Made by a program: the position numbers and the translations under genes
Virus record (IMG/VR): IMGVR_UViG_3300044614_001157
Span: 1 to 24,102 of that record
Direction: 5' to 3' (one strand)
DNA length: 24,102 nt
Origin: a virus
Notes under the pieces: model-generated
Told to the model about the DNA's origin: nothing
What the model saw: the letters and a program-made list of their open reading frames with translations, nothing else
The model's database searches: none
Shown: piece after piece, positions 5,578-10,422 of the stretch
Layout: each line of letters starts with the position of its first letter
Numbering within the stretch: the stretch's first letter is position 1

Positions 5578-6033
5578 ATGAACAGAGTATTTAGAACGGT
5601 TAACGGTGAAACAATTCCTGATGTGGTAAAACATACCTTAGATGTTCTAAAAGAATGTCCATGGGTGGAAGTACACATCGGTACAGACTCACAAAACCAC
5701 AGAAGAAGTACCGTGTATGTTACGGTAATAGCTTATAGGTATGGGAATCGTGGTGTCCACTACATACTACATAAACAGAAAGTGAAAAAAATTAAAGACA
5801 AATGGACACGTCTTTGGAATGAGGCCGATTATTCAATTGAGGTTGCGGAATGGTTAACCAAAAAAGTAAAGGTACAAGTTGAGATTGACTTAGATTATAA
5901 TAGTCAAGAAAAACATTTCAGTTCAAAATTGGTTCAACCTGTTGTTGGGTGGGCAACATCTTTGGGGTATAAAACAAACATTAAACCCGACAACCAAATT
6001 GCAACAAAAGCGGCAGATCACCACTGCCGTTAA
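5578..6033 (+). CDS. RNase H-fold protein, YkuK/DUF458-like
   Basis: A 151-residue protein. The longer frame begins inside tRNA-Phe, so I place the start at the ATG at 5578, 16 bases after the tRNA. The core begins VEVHIGTDSQNHRRSTVYVTVI, a first beta strand with the Asp of an RNase H-like active site. It continues with a YNSQEKHFSSKLVQPVVGW strand/helix and ends NQIATKAADHHCR, where the terminal Asp is a candidate metal ligand. This arrangement matches the YkuK/DUF458 family of predicted RNase H-like nucleases. The role is unproven; RNA or DNA processing is likely from the fold. The stop is 5 bases before tRNA-Cys. Confidence 0.8.
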   Translation: MNRVFRTVNGETIPDVVKHTLDVLKECPWVEVHIGTDSQNHRRSTVYVTVIAYRYGNRGVHYILHKQKVKKIKDKWTRLWNEADYSIEVAEWLTKKVKVQVEIDLDYNSQEKHFSSKLVQPVVGWATSLGYKTNIKPDNQIATKAADHHCR

Positions 6034-6038
6034 TATAT

Positions 6039-6110
6039 GCTCAGGTGTCTGATAGGTAAAGTCCCGGTCTGCAAAACCGTGGTATGTGGGTTCAAATCCC
6101 TCCCTGAGCT
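6039..6110 (+). tRNA. tRNA-Cys(GCA)
   Basis: Acceptor GCTCAGG pairs with CCTGAGC. The anticodon arm is CCGGT-CTGCAAA-ACCGT (anticodon GCA). The T loop is TTCAAAT. Confidence 0.93.
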
Positions 6111-6119
6111 CAAAAACAG

Positions 6120-6200
6120 GCCTTCGTGGTGGAACGGTAGACACATCCGGCTTAGACCCGGATTCCGAAAGGAGTGAGAGTTCGAGTCTCTCCGGAGGTA
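6120..6200 (+). tRNA. tRNA-Leu(TAG)
   Basis: A class II tRNA with acceptor GCCTTCG/CGGAGGT, anticodon arm TCCGG-CTTAGAC-CCGGA (anticodon TAG), a short variable arm TTCCGAAAGGAG, T loop TTCGAGT and discriminator A. Confidence 0.93.
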
Positions 6201-6212
6201 CAAATCTTTATT

Positions 6213-6240
6213 ATCAACATATTTATATTAAAATGTTGAT
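6213..6240 (+). promoter_or_regulatory. phage-type promoter inside an 8-bp inverted repeat
   Basis: ATATTTATAT at 6219-6228 is the phage promoter element. It is enclosed by ATCAACAT (6213-6220) and ATGTTGAT (6233-6240), which abut the ATG at 6241. The repeat could be an operator or could fold the start of the message. Confidence 0.45.
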
Positions 6241-7353
6241 ATGAAAAGAATTATTAGACTAACAGAATCTGATTTAACAAGAATAGTTAAACAAGTTATT
6301 CAAGAACAATCAGAACACGTTAAAAATTTATATAAATCGTGGGCCAATAAAAGGAGTGGGAATCCCGAAAAAGCATTATCAATTATTGATGATGTTTTTA
6401 AATACCAAAAACAATTATCAAAAAAAGATTTTGCTCAATATTCTTCATACGAAGAATTGGTTGGTGATTTAAATAGAATTAAACAAGCCGCCAAATCAGA
6501 GGATGCCACAAAAATTTATGAAGATAAAGATTTGTTGGTATTAAAGGCAAACACACACGAAGCAAGTTGTAAATATGGTGCAGGATCTAAATGGTGTACA
6601 ACCGCAAAAGATGATAGTTCATATTGGAGAAGACATAATGATACTGGAACTGAGTTCTTTTGGATATTCAAAAATAAACCACAAGATGATCCGAATCATA
6701 AATTTTCTTATCACGTAAAAATAACTGGAGAGCCTGATTGGTGTAATGCGGTTAATAATTGTATGTCAACTTCAAGATTATCTGAAGAGTCTTATCCAAA
6801 GAAACATCCAAGATATACTGAAATTATTGAAAAATTACAAGAAATTCATGATGCTAGAGGATTGAAAGCACCAGAAAAAAGTGAAAGACAACGACTTATT
6901 AATCAAATTGTAGATTGGGTTAGTGAAAATTTTGATGAAATTGAACCTATAATCCTTGATAATGATACTATTAATGATATTGTAAACAATTGTACTTCAT
7001 TTTTTTTAGATAGTGATGTATATGATTATTTACCATTTGATATAGATTTAGATGATGAAGACGCGACAGATGAATTTATCAGTAATTTAGAAAAAGAAAT
7101 AAGAAACAATTTTGTACCAGATGTTGATGGGTCATCATTTGAAATTATTCATGGTTTATCGTGGTTAATTAATGATAATTTTGAAGACCCAATTGATTAC
7201 TTAAACGCACACACACCGGAAGAGGTAATTAATGAATTAGGTGAAATGGATTCAAGAGGTCTTGAAGAAATTATTAATGAAGTACTTTATGGTGGAATTA
7301 CAGATCAATTAGTAGATTTCACTCTATATTACGGAGATAATTATCAACCATAA
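6241..7353 (+). CDS. tagged phage protein with ASCKYGAGSKWCT motif
   Basis: A 370-residue protein that begins with the same 22-residue tag as the genes at 1381 and 1825 (ending V-I-Q-E). The middle, about residues 90-145, has YEDKDLLVLKANTHEASCKYG, GSKWCTTA and EFFWIFKNK. This pattern (AS-x-YG-x-G-[ST]-KWC followed by an aromatic strand) is shared by many uncharacterised phage proteins as far as I recall; its biochemistry is not known to me. The C-terminal 180 residues are strongly acidic and helical (DIDLDDEDATDEF). If the tag works like a T4 capsid-targeting peptide, this protein would be packaged and injected. It sits between tRNA-Leu(TAG) and an RNA-only stretch and has its own phage-type promoter. 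Confidence 0.88.
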   Translation: MKRIIRLTESDLTRIVKQVIQEQSEHVKNLYKSWANKRSGNPEKALSIIDDVFKYQKQLSKKDFAQYSSYEELVGDLNRIKQAAKSEDATKIYEDKDLLVLKANTHEASCKYGAGSKWCTTAKDDSSYWRRHNDTGTEFFWIFKNKPQDDPNHKFSYHVKITGEPDWCNAVNNCMSTSRLSEESYPKKHPRYTEIIEKLQEIHDARGLKAPEKSERQRLINQIVDWVSENFDEIEPIILDNDTINDIVNNCTSFFLDSDVYDYLPFDIDLDDEDATDEFISNLEKEIRNNFVPDVDGSSFEIIHGLSWLINDNFEDPIDYLNAHTPEEVINELGEMDSRGLEEIINEVLYGGITDQLVDFTLYYGDNYQP

Positions 7354-7355
7354 TA

Positions 7356-7387
7356 TTTGATTAATTAAAAAATAAGTTATATATTTG
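7356..7387 (+). promoter_or_regulatory. Bacteroidota housekeeping-type promoter for a non-coding RNA
   Basis: TTTG at 7356-7359 and TATATTTG at 7380-7387 are 20 bases apart. No gene follows for 270 bases, so the product is likely the structured RNA that begins near 7393. Confidence 0.65.
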
Positions 7388-7392
7388 TATTG

Positions 7393-7600
7393 TGATTGGT
7401 TGATGACTCCCACCGGTAAAATAGGTTGAGTCTCCCACACAAAAAACTGGGTTTGGCCACCCGGAGGTTAGCTAACCAAAAATTAACGAGGGTTAAGGTA
7501 TGTGTCCCCATTATACACGATTTTGGGTTTTGATACAAGGAAGGTTGGACACTAATTCGTGATTAAATGTGTTCTTGTAGTTAATTTTATTTTAAAAAAA
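7393..7600 (+). ncRNA. multi-hairpin RNA with its own promoter
   Basis: About 200 bases without a usable reading frame, directly behind a good host-type promoter. Successive helices are visible: GACTC...GAGTC enclosing ACC...GGT (about 7405-7434), CTGGGT-TTGGCC-ACCCGG, GGTTAGCTAACC, TTAAC-GAG-GGTTAA and GTGT...ACAC. The exact 3' end is uncertain; no U-tract terminator is seen before the next promoter at 7624. I know no matching family. Confidence 0.45.
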
Positions 7601-7623
7601 CTTGACACTTTTGAAAAGTAGCA

Positions 7624-7634
7624 TATATTTATAA
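7624..7634 (+). promoter_or_regulatory. phage-type promoter element TATATTTATAA
   Basis: A perfect TATATTTATAA preceded by TTGACACTTTTGAAAAGTA (7602-7620). A similar TTTTGAAAAGTA precedes the kinase promoter at 12147, so an upstream element may be part of this promoter class. Confidence 0.5.
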
Positions 7635-7656
7635 GACAAAACAAATAAAAACGCAA

Positions 7657-7731
7657 ATGAAAAATTTACATATCATACTATTAGGCGGATTGGCGATAGC
7701 TGAGGATCGTTCCTTTAGGGAGGTGGTATGA
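7657..7731 (+). CDS. tiny ORF of 24 residues, or a hairpin RNA
   Basis: ATG at 7657 opens MKNLHIILLGGLAIAEDRSF..., 24 codons, between a phage-type promoter and an intrinsic terminator. The first half is hydrophobic. The DNA also forms a long hairpin (ATCATAC near the start pairs with GTATGAT at the end), so this may be an RNA rather than a gene. It parallels the unit at 2114-2306. Confidence 0.3.
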   Translation: MKNLHIILLGGLAIAEDRSFREVV

Positions 7732-7755
7732 TAATTTAATACATAATAAATTTTG

Positions 7756-7788
7756 AAACCCATCTCCAAAAGAGGTGGGTTTTTTTGT
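7756..7788 (+). terminator. intrinsic terminator
   Basis: AAACCCATCTC pairs with GAGGTGGGTTT (11 bp, one wobble) across CAAAA and runs into a T-tract. It ends the small unit at 7624-7731 just before the promoter at 7798. Confidence 0.88.
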
Positions 7789-7797
7789 TTAAGGGTA

Positions 7798-7826
7798 TTG
7801 TGGAATTAAAAGTTTTTTGTAACTTT
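7798..7826 (+). promoter_or_regulatory. Bacteroidota housekeeping-type promoter
   Basis: TTG at 7798-7800 and TAACTTTG at 7820-7826 (with t7819 in the run) are about 19 bases apart. A boxA-like site follows at 7841 and tRNA-Leu at 7871, the order expected of a stable-RNA leader. Confidence 0.65.
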
Positions 7827-7840
7827 GTAAAACAAAAGAG

Positions 7841-7856
7841 GTTCTTTGACATAATG
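7841..7856 (+). promoter_or_regulatory. boxA-like antitermination site (copy 2)
   Basis: GTTCTTTGACATAATGG lies between the promoter at 7798 and tRNA-Leu(TAA), as boxA lies between promoter and mature RNA in rRNA operons. Confidence 0.6.
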
Positions 7857-7870
7857 GTGATGAATAAAAT

Positions 7871-7954
7871 GGTTCGGTGGTGGAATTGGTATACACGACA
7901 GGTTTAAGCCCTGTTGCCCTTTGAGGCTTGTGGGTTCGAGTCCCACTCGGACTA
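7871..7954 (+). tRNA. tRNA-Leu(TAA)
   Basis: A class II tRNA with anticodon arm ACAGG-TTTAAGC-CCTGT (anticodon TAA), a variable arm TGCCCTTTGAGGCTT and T arm GTGGG-TTCGAGT-CCCAC. The acceptor GGTTCGG/TCGGACT contains several wobble pairs. Confidence 0.92.
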
Positions 7955-7957
7955 CAG

Positions 7958-7981
7958 AAAAAAAGTTTAAAAAAGATTTGG
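7958..7981 (+). repeat. 24-base direct repeat overlapping a promoter (copy 1)
   Basis: A run of A, then GTTTAAAAAAGATTTGG, is identical at 7958-7981 and 9208-9231. It provides the TTTG (-33) part of two tRNA/ncRNA promoters, so the promoter region was duplicated as a cassette. Confidence 0.6.
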
Positions 7982-8008
7982 CAGATTAAAAAAGATTATA
8001 TATCTTTG
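7977..8008 (+). promoter_or_regulatory. Bacteroidota housekeeping-type promoter
   Basis: TTTG at 7977-7980 and TATCTTTG at 8001-8008 are 20 bases apart, followed by a boxA-like site at 8030. Confidence 0.7.
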
Positions 8009-8029
8009 TAAAACAAATAAGGAAAAAAG

Positions 8030-8045
8030 GTTCTTTGAAATATTA
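8030..8045 (+). promoter_or_regulatory. boxA-like antitermination site (copy 3)
   Basis: GTTCTTTGAAATATTA starts 21 bases after the -7 element of the promoter at 7977 and precedes the structured RNA at 8052. Confidence 0.6.
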
Positions 8046-8051
8046 AAAATA

Positions 8052-8142
8052 TGTGGTTGTAAGAAACGGGAAACTCGTAAAGTGCATTAACCTGTTGACT
8101 CAAGATGGTGAAACGAGAGTTTGAGTCAACTACTAAACTACA
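8052..8142 (+). ncRNA. 91-nt structured RNA with possible pseudoknot
   Basis: TGTGGTT (8052-8058) pairs with AACTACA (8136-8142) as a 7-bp outer stem. GTTGACTCAA (8094-8103) pairs with TTGAGTCAAC (8121-8130) as a 10-bp perfect hairpin. CTCGT (8074-8078) can pair with ACGAG (8113-8117) in that hairpin's loop, which would make a pseudoknot. The element lies between boxA copy 3 and the tRNA at 8149. Confidence 0.45.
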
Positions 8143-8148
8143 AATTAT

Positions 8149-8223
8149 GGTGCGGTAGCTCAGTTGGTAGAGCAAGGAGACGGAAACCTCCTGTGCCGAT
8201 GGTTCGATTCCATTCCCACACCA
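8149..8223 (+). tRNA. tRNA-like gene with 8-base anticodon loop, identity unclear
   Basis: The D arm GCTCAGTTGGTAGAGC and the T arm GATGG-TTCGATT-CCATT are typical. The anticodon stem AGGAG/CTCCT encloses eight bases, ACGGAAAC, with no T at position 33, so the anticodon cannot be named. The acceptor GGTGCGG/CCACACC has one C-A mismatch and one spare C next to the T stem. It may be a decayed tRNA, one with unusual decoding, or one affected by a sequencing error. Confidence 0.6.
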
Positions 8224-8230
8224 CAAACAT

Positions 8231-8314
8231 AGCGGGATAGTCAGTAGTTGGTAGCTAGCGAGGCTCATAACCTTGTGTCGAAAGGCCCCGGTGGTTCGAG
8301 TCCACCTCCCGCAA
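8231..8314 (+). tRNA. initiator tRNA-fMet(CAT) with lengthened variable loop
   Basis: GCGGGA pairs with TCCCGC while the first position (A8231 against A8313) is unpaired, the known mark of bacterial initiator tRNAs. The anticodon arm is CGAGG-CTCATAA-CCTTG and the T arm is GGTGG-TTCGAGT-CCACC. The variable region TGTCGAAAGGCCCC has 14 bases where about 5 are usual. Confidence 0.88.
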
Positions 8315-8317
8315 CAA

Positions 8318-8396
8318 GTGTTGTTCCCTTGAGAAAGGAATGTAGGAGTAACAAATATAGACGTTAACAACACCGAGGAACTCAACCTCAAATTTG
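8318..8396 (+). ncRNA. repeated structured RNA, copy 1 (GTGTTGTT family)
   Basis: GTGTTGTT (8318-8325) pairs with AACAACAC (8366-8373). TTCCCTTGAGAAAGGAA folds on itself, and GAGG-AACTCAA-CCTC (8375-8389) forms a second hairpin. The first 23 bases are identical to copy 2 at 9644, and the last 30 differ at only three positions, all of them outside the stems. The middle differs in sequence and length (about 26 against 51 bases). Conserved ends with a variable insert suggest a functional RNA. Confidence 0.6.
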
Positions 8397-8476
8397 CTGA
8401 TGTACCAGTGGACGCTTATATCGTCCATACCTGTAGCGGTAAGTTGAAAACGTTGGTTCGAATCCAACCGTCAGTA
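8396..8476 (+). ncRNA. tRNA-like RNA with normal acceptor and T arm but odd core
   Basis: GCTGATG pairs with CGTCAGT (7 bp), and GTTGG-TTCGAAT-CCAAC is a perfect T arm. No usual D arm is found. Instead a strong TGGACG-CTTATAT-CGTCCA hairpin stands only 7 bases after the acceptor, followed by TACC-TGTAGC-GGTA. If the first hairpin is an anticodon arm, the anticodon would be TAT in a D-armless tRNA. A half-tRNA fused to another RNA is the alternative. Confidence 0.45.
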
Positions 8477-8478
8477 CG

Positions 8479-8692
8479 GGAGTGTAGACAGTAGAGTTCT
8501 GTCAGAGAGAAGAGGGTGACACGCACTTAAAATAGGGGTCACAAGGCATCTGACCGTTTAGTAGTTTTGGGCGATAAAAACTAACGTTTTGTGGAGATAG
8601 TTTAACGTATAAACTTACACCCGTGTTGTTAGTAGGTTTGATCACCCCATTCACGTTAAGTGACGAAACTACCCAAGGAGTAGTCACACTTC
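8479..8692 (+). ncRNA. 214-nt structured RNA ending at tRNA-Gly
   Basis: GGAGTGT (8479-8485) pairs with ACACTTC (8686-8692). Three more pairs (GAC with GTC) are possible past a bulged A. Internal hairpins include GACAG-TAGAGTT-CTGTC (8487-8503) and GTGAC...GTCAC (8516-8542), plus an 11-pair imperfect arm near 8553-8585. It begins 2 bases after the tRNA-like element and ends at the base before tRNA-Gly, so it fills the gap exactly. Open frames across it contain no protein-like sequence. Confidence 0.5.
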
Positions 8693-8764
8693 GCAGGTAT
8701 CGTATAACGGTTATTACTTCTGACTTCCAATCAGAAGATCTCGGTTCGATTCCGGGTACCTGCT
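8693..8764 (+). tRNA. tRNA-Gly(TCC)
   Basis: Acceptor GCAGGTA pairs with TACCTGC. The anticodon arm is TCTGA-CTTCCAA-TCAGA (anticodon TCC), and the T arm is CTCGG-TTCGATT-CCGGG. Confidence 0.93.
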
Positions 8765-8765
8765 C

Positions 8766-8959
8766 AAATAAACCTTACAGAAGTCCGAATAGCGCGGATG
8801 AAAGGAACCTTGGCTCTCATAGGATCGCAACCTTTACGGAGAGTTTGAATGTCCCAAGGTACTCTGTAATGGACCCTGCTCTGATGTGCACGTCAACAGG
8901 TGATGGGGAACAAACCATCGATCAAATCCAAACCCGTGGTGAGCACGGAAGGTTTATTT
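8766..8959 (+). ncRNA. 194-nt highly structured RNA closed by an 11-bp stem
   Basis: AAATAAACCTT (8766-8776) pairs perfectly with AAGGTTTATTT (8949-8959), which is followed by more T. Inside, ACCTTGG (8807-8813) pairs with CCAAGGT (8854-8860) and encloses CTCT/AGAG. TTACAGA (8775-8781) can pair with TCTGTAA (8863-8869). CCTG/CAGG (8875-8900), GATGG/CCATC (8902-8919) and CCGTG/CACGG (8934-8948) follow, the last abutting the closing stem. It starts 1 base after tRNA-Gly. No known family is recognised. Confidence 0.55.
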
Positions 8960-8969
8960 TTTTTTATGG

Positions 8970-9046
8970 GCCTGATGCCGACGGCAGGTCGACTGATTTG
9001 CAATCAGATCGTTTGGGTTCGATTCCCACAGTGTCCACGAAGACCG
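8970..9046 (+). tRNA. probable tRNA-Ala(TGC), imperfect
   Basis: The anticodon arm CTGA-TTTGCAA-TCAG gives anticodon TGC, and T arm TGGG-TTCGATT-CCCA is clear. The acceptor GGGCCTG pairs with CAGTGTCC only if one T is bulged. The D region is a tight hairpin TGCC-GAC-GGCA without the usual GG. It may be a diverged tRNA or a tRNA-like hybrid. It is the only Ala candidate in the window. Confidence 0.5.
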
Positions 9047-9133
9047 GAGTAATTAACCGAGTCCTAACAAGAAGATGGGTCATATATCACAGTGTAGTTT
9101 GGTACCAATAATTCCTGTCTGTCCTCTTGAATA

Positions 9134-9206
9134 ACTACTTATGGTGTAAATGGAGAGCACGTCGGCACCTAGCCGGAAGATGTAGGTTCGAGTCCTATGG
9201 GTAGTT
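9134..9206 (+). tRNA. tRNA-like gene, anticodon uncertain (possibly CCT)
   Basis: Acceptor ACTACTT pairs with GGGTAGT (two wobbles), the D region GGTGTAAATGGAGAGCAC resembles neighbouring tRNAs, and the T arm GTAGG-TTCGAGT-CCTAT is normal. The anticodon arm is read best as GTCGG-CACCTAG-CCGGA, giving CCT (Arg) but with A instead of T at position 33. The identity is unsure. Confidence 0.6.
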
Positions 9207-9207
9207 C

Positions 9208-9231
9208 AAAAAAAGTTTAAAAAAGATTTGG
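9208..9231 (+). repeat. 24-base direct repeat overlapping a promoter (copy 2)
   Basis: Identical to 7958-7981, and again ends in the TTTGG that serves as the -33 element of a promoter. Confidence 0.6.
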
Positions 9232-9258
9232 TAGATTGAAATAAAATACCTATCTTTG
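9227..9258 (+). promoter_or_regulatory. Bacteroidota housekeeping-type promoter for tRNA-Glu
   Basis: TTTG at 9227-9230 and TATCTTTG at 9251-9258 are 20 bases apart. tRNA-Glu begins 11 bases after the -7 element, so the primary transcript has only a very short leader. Confidence 0.72.
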
Positions 9259-9269
9259 TGAGAGTTAAA

Positions 9270-9343
9270 CGCCCGTTGGACAAGCGGTTTAAGTCGTCTC
9301 CCTTTCACGGAGAAGATCATGGGTTCGATTCCCATACGGGTGA
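9270..9343 (+). tRNA. tRNA-Glu(TTC)
   Basis: Acceptor CGCCCGT pairs with ACGGGTG. The anticodon arm is TCTCC-CTTTCAC-GGAGA (anticodon TTC), and the T arm is ATGGG-TTCGATT-CCCAT. Confidence 0.92.
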
Positions 9344-9405
9344 CAATAGGACGAACAACGCGACCGCAGGAGTTGTACCTTTATGGTTTTGTAATGTGGT
9401 TTTTT

Positions 9406-9477
9406 GGTCCATTGGTGTAACGGCTAACATATATCCCTGTCACGGATATGCTTCGGGTTCGATTCCCGGATGGACCG
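9406..9477 (+). tRNA. tRNA-Asp(GTC)
   Basis: Acceptor GGTCCAT pairs with ATGGACC. The anticodon arm is TATCC-CTGTCAC-GGATA (anticodon GTC), with discriminator G as usual for Asp. The 60 bases before it hold a small hairpin (ACAAC...GTTGT) and nothing else I can name. Confidence 0.94.
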
Positions 9478-9484
9478 CACAAAG

Positions 9485-9503
9485 TGTTCTTTGAAAATAT
9501 TGA
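9485..9503 (+). promoter_or_regulatory. boxA-like antitermination site (copy 4)
   Basis: TGTTCTTTGAAAATATTGA is the best match to the general bacterial boxA (TGTTCTTTGAAA). Its end overlaps the 5' strand of the stem that closes the next structured RNA, an arrangement like the leader and processing stem of a pre-rRNA. Confidence 0.65.
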
Positions 9504-9637
9504 TAGTGGACGCCTCTACTTATGTTGTCGACGAACTAGGTAGGTCAAGGATAGTCATCACCCTTCTGCCGGTGCACCCTAAAACTCGGGCAAGCAGTTA
9601 AGATTGGAGCGAGACCGGGTACTCCATCACTATCAAT
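9499..9637 (+). ncRNA. 139-nt RNA enclosed by a boxA-linked processing-type stem
   Basis: ATTGATAGTG (9499-9508) pairs with CACTATCAAT (9628-9637). Next to it GGA/TCC adds three pairs past an AT bulge. The inside is rich in G+C and has short helices such as GGAG...CTCC (9606-9624). It has no T arm and does not look like 5S rRNA. The 5' strand overlaps boxA copy 4. Confidence 0.5.
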
Positions 9638-9643
9638 AATATT

Positions 9644-9824
9644 GTGTTGTTCCCTTGAGAAAGGAAATATAAAGATGAGTGACATTACTTGAATTATGGA
9701 AAACATAATCGTACACTACAACACAGAGGATTTCAACCTCAAATTTGGTAAATGTAATTAGGAGGTAAAAGTGAAATTCTTACCTTAATTAGTGTAGGTG
9801 TATCAGCAACCTAATTACATTACC
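9644..9824 (+). ncRNA. repeated structured RNA, copy 2, with long 3' hairpin
   Basis: GTGTTGT (9644-9650) pairs with ACAACAC (9718-9724), and GAGG-ATTTCAA-CCTC (9726-9740) forms the second hairpin. Both ends match copy 1 at 8318. The variable insert holds its own hairpin ATTATG-GAAAA-CATAAT. Directly downstream GGTAAATGTAATTAGG (9747-9762) pairs with CCTAATTACATTACC (9810-9824), 15 bp with one bulged A, enclosing AGGTAA/TTACCT. Copy 1 has the tRNA-like element in place of this extension. Confidence 0.58.
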
Positions 9825-9858
9825 TTTATAATCAGGTAACACCTTTGTCCTGTATTGT

Positions 9859-9870
9859 GATATTTATTAA
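9859..9870 (+). promoter_or_regulatory. phage-type promoter element GATATTTATTAA
   Basis: A variant of the ATATTTATAA element 14 bases before the ATG of the nuclease gene at 9884. Confidence 0.4.
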
Positions 9871-9883
9871 TAAACTAAATATT

Positions 9884-10270
9884 ATGAAAACACAAGGTGA
9901 TAATGCTGAACTTAAATTTATGTTATTCAGTTATGAATTAGGATATATAATATCAAAACCATTTGGGGATAATAGTAAGTATGATTTAATAATTGATAAC
10001 GGAGATTCTTTAGAAAGAATACAAATAAAATCAACAAGTAGAAAAGACACTTCATCCGGAATGGATTGTTATAGTTGTTCTGTTTGCTCAGGGTCAAAAT
10101 TGAAAAAAAAATATAACGAAAAAGATGTTGACTTTATTGTTATTTATGTGATACCTGAAAATACTTGGTATAAAATACCAACAAAAGAAATAAAAGGAAA
10201 GACAGTAAAATTATACCCCCATAGGAAATCACAAAGAAACACCTATGAAAAGTATAGAATCTTGTCCTGA
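9884..10270 (+). CDS. PD-(D/E)XK endonuclease of the group I intron-type (PDDEXK_5-like)
   Basis: A 128-residue protein. I choose the ATG at 9884 because the upstream extension overlaps the promoter region. The pattern GDNAELKFMLFSYELGY, KPFGDNSKYDLII and ERIQIKSTS gives the E, the D of the PD-like strand and the Q/E-x-K pair of a PD-(D/E)XK nuclease core. The layout matches the family containing I-Ssp6803I, a homing nuclease encoded in a tRNA-fMet intron. Here it sits in a tRNA cluster and is flanked by repeated structured RNAs (9644, 10313, 10487). I see no group I intron core around it. It is likely a selfish, free-standing homing nuclease, but another DNA-cutting role is possible. Confidence 0.8.
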   Translation: MKTQGDNAELKFMLFSYELGYIISKPFGDNSKYDLIIDNGDSLERIQIKSTSRKDTSSGMDCYSCSVCSGSKLKKKYNEKDVDFIVIYVIPENTWYKIPTKEIKGKTVKLYPHRKSQRNTYEKYRILS

Positions 10271-10312
10271 CTACGTGGGAAAGATTCATCCCGAAATTAG
10301 AACATGGATCAC

Positions 10313-10405
10313 AAACACGTAAACCTAAGTACCCATACCGCTGACGGTGGGCTAAGTAAGATACAATTTCGTACCGCGGGAAGTAGAATGCTTAGGAGCG
10401 TGTTT
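10313..10405 (+). ncRNA. covarying RNA pair, copy A
   Basis: The outer stem is AAACACG (10313-10319) with CGTGTTT (10399-10405). An internal loop TAAA/AG follows, then inner stem CCTAAG (10324-10329) with CTTAGG (10391-10396). The core shares GTACC, GGGCTAAGT, ATACAATT and AGTAGAATG with copy B at 10487. The inner stem differs from copy B at two positions, both compensated, and the outer stem is wholly different yet still paired. That is direct evidence for a selected RNA structure. Confidence 0.7.
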
Positions 10406-10422
10406 TTAAATTATAAAAAATT

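Noticed and set aside
7996-8467. Minus-strand frames of 131 and 70 codons
   Set aside because: They lie over tRNAs and repeated RNAs and have no promoter or protein-like features.
8623-9111. 162-codon open frame across the tRNA/ncRNA block
   Set aside because: It runs through tRNA-Gly, a structured RNA and the Ala-like tRNA, and its translation has no protein-like composition.
9047-9133. Another structured RNA between the Ala-like tRNA and the tRNA at 9134
   Set aside because: Only a weak, bulged pairing (GGA...ATTA with TAATTCC) and a TTGGTACCAA palindrome are visible, not enough to call an element.
9258-9494. 78-codon frame across tRNA-Glu and tRNA-Asp
   Set aside because: It starts inside a promoter and reads through two clear tRNAs.
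9499-9637. 5S rRNA inside the boxA-linked stem
   Set aside because: Length is similar, but the conserved 5S helices and loop sequences are not found.
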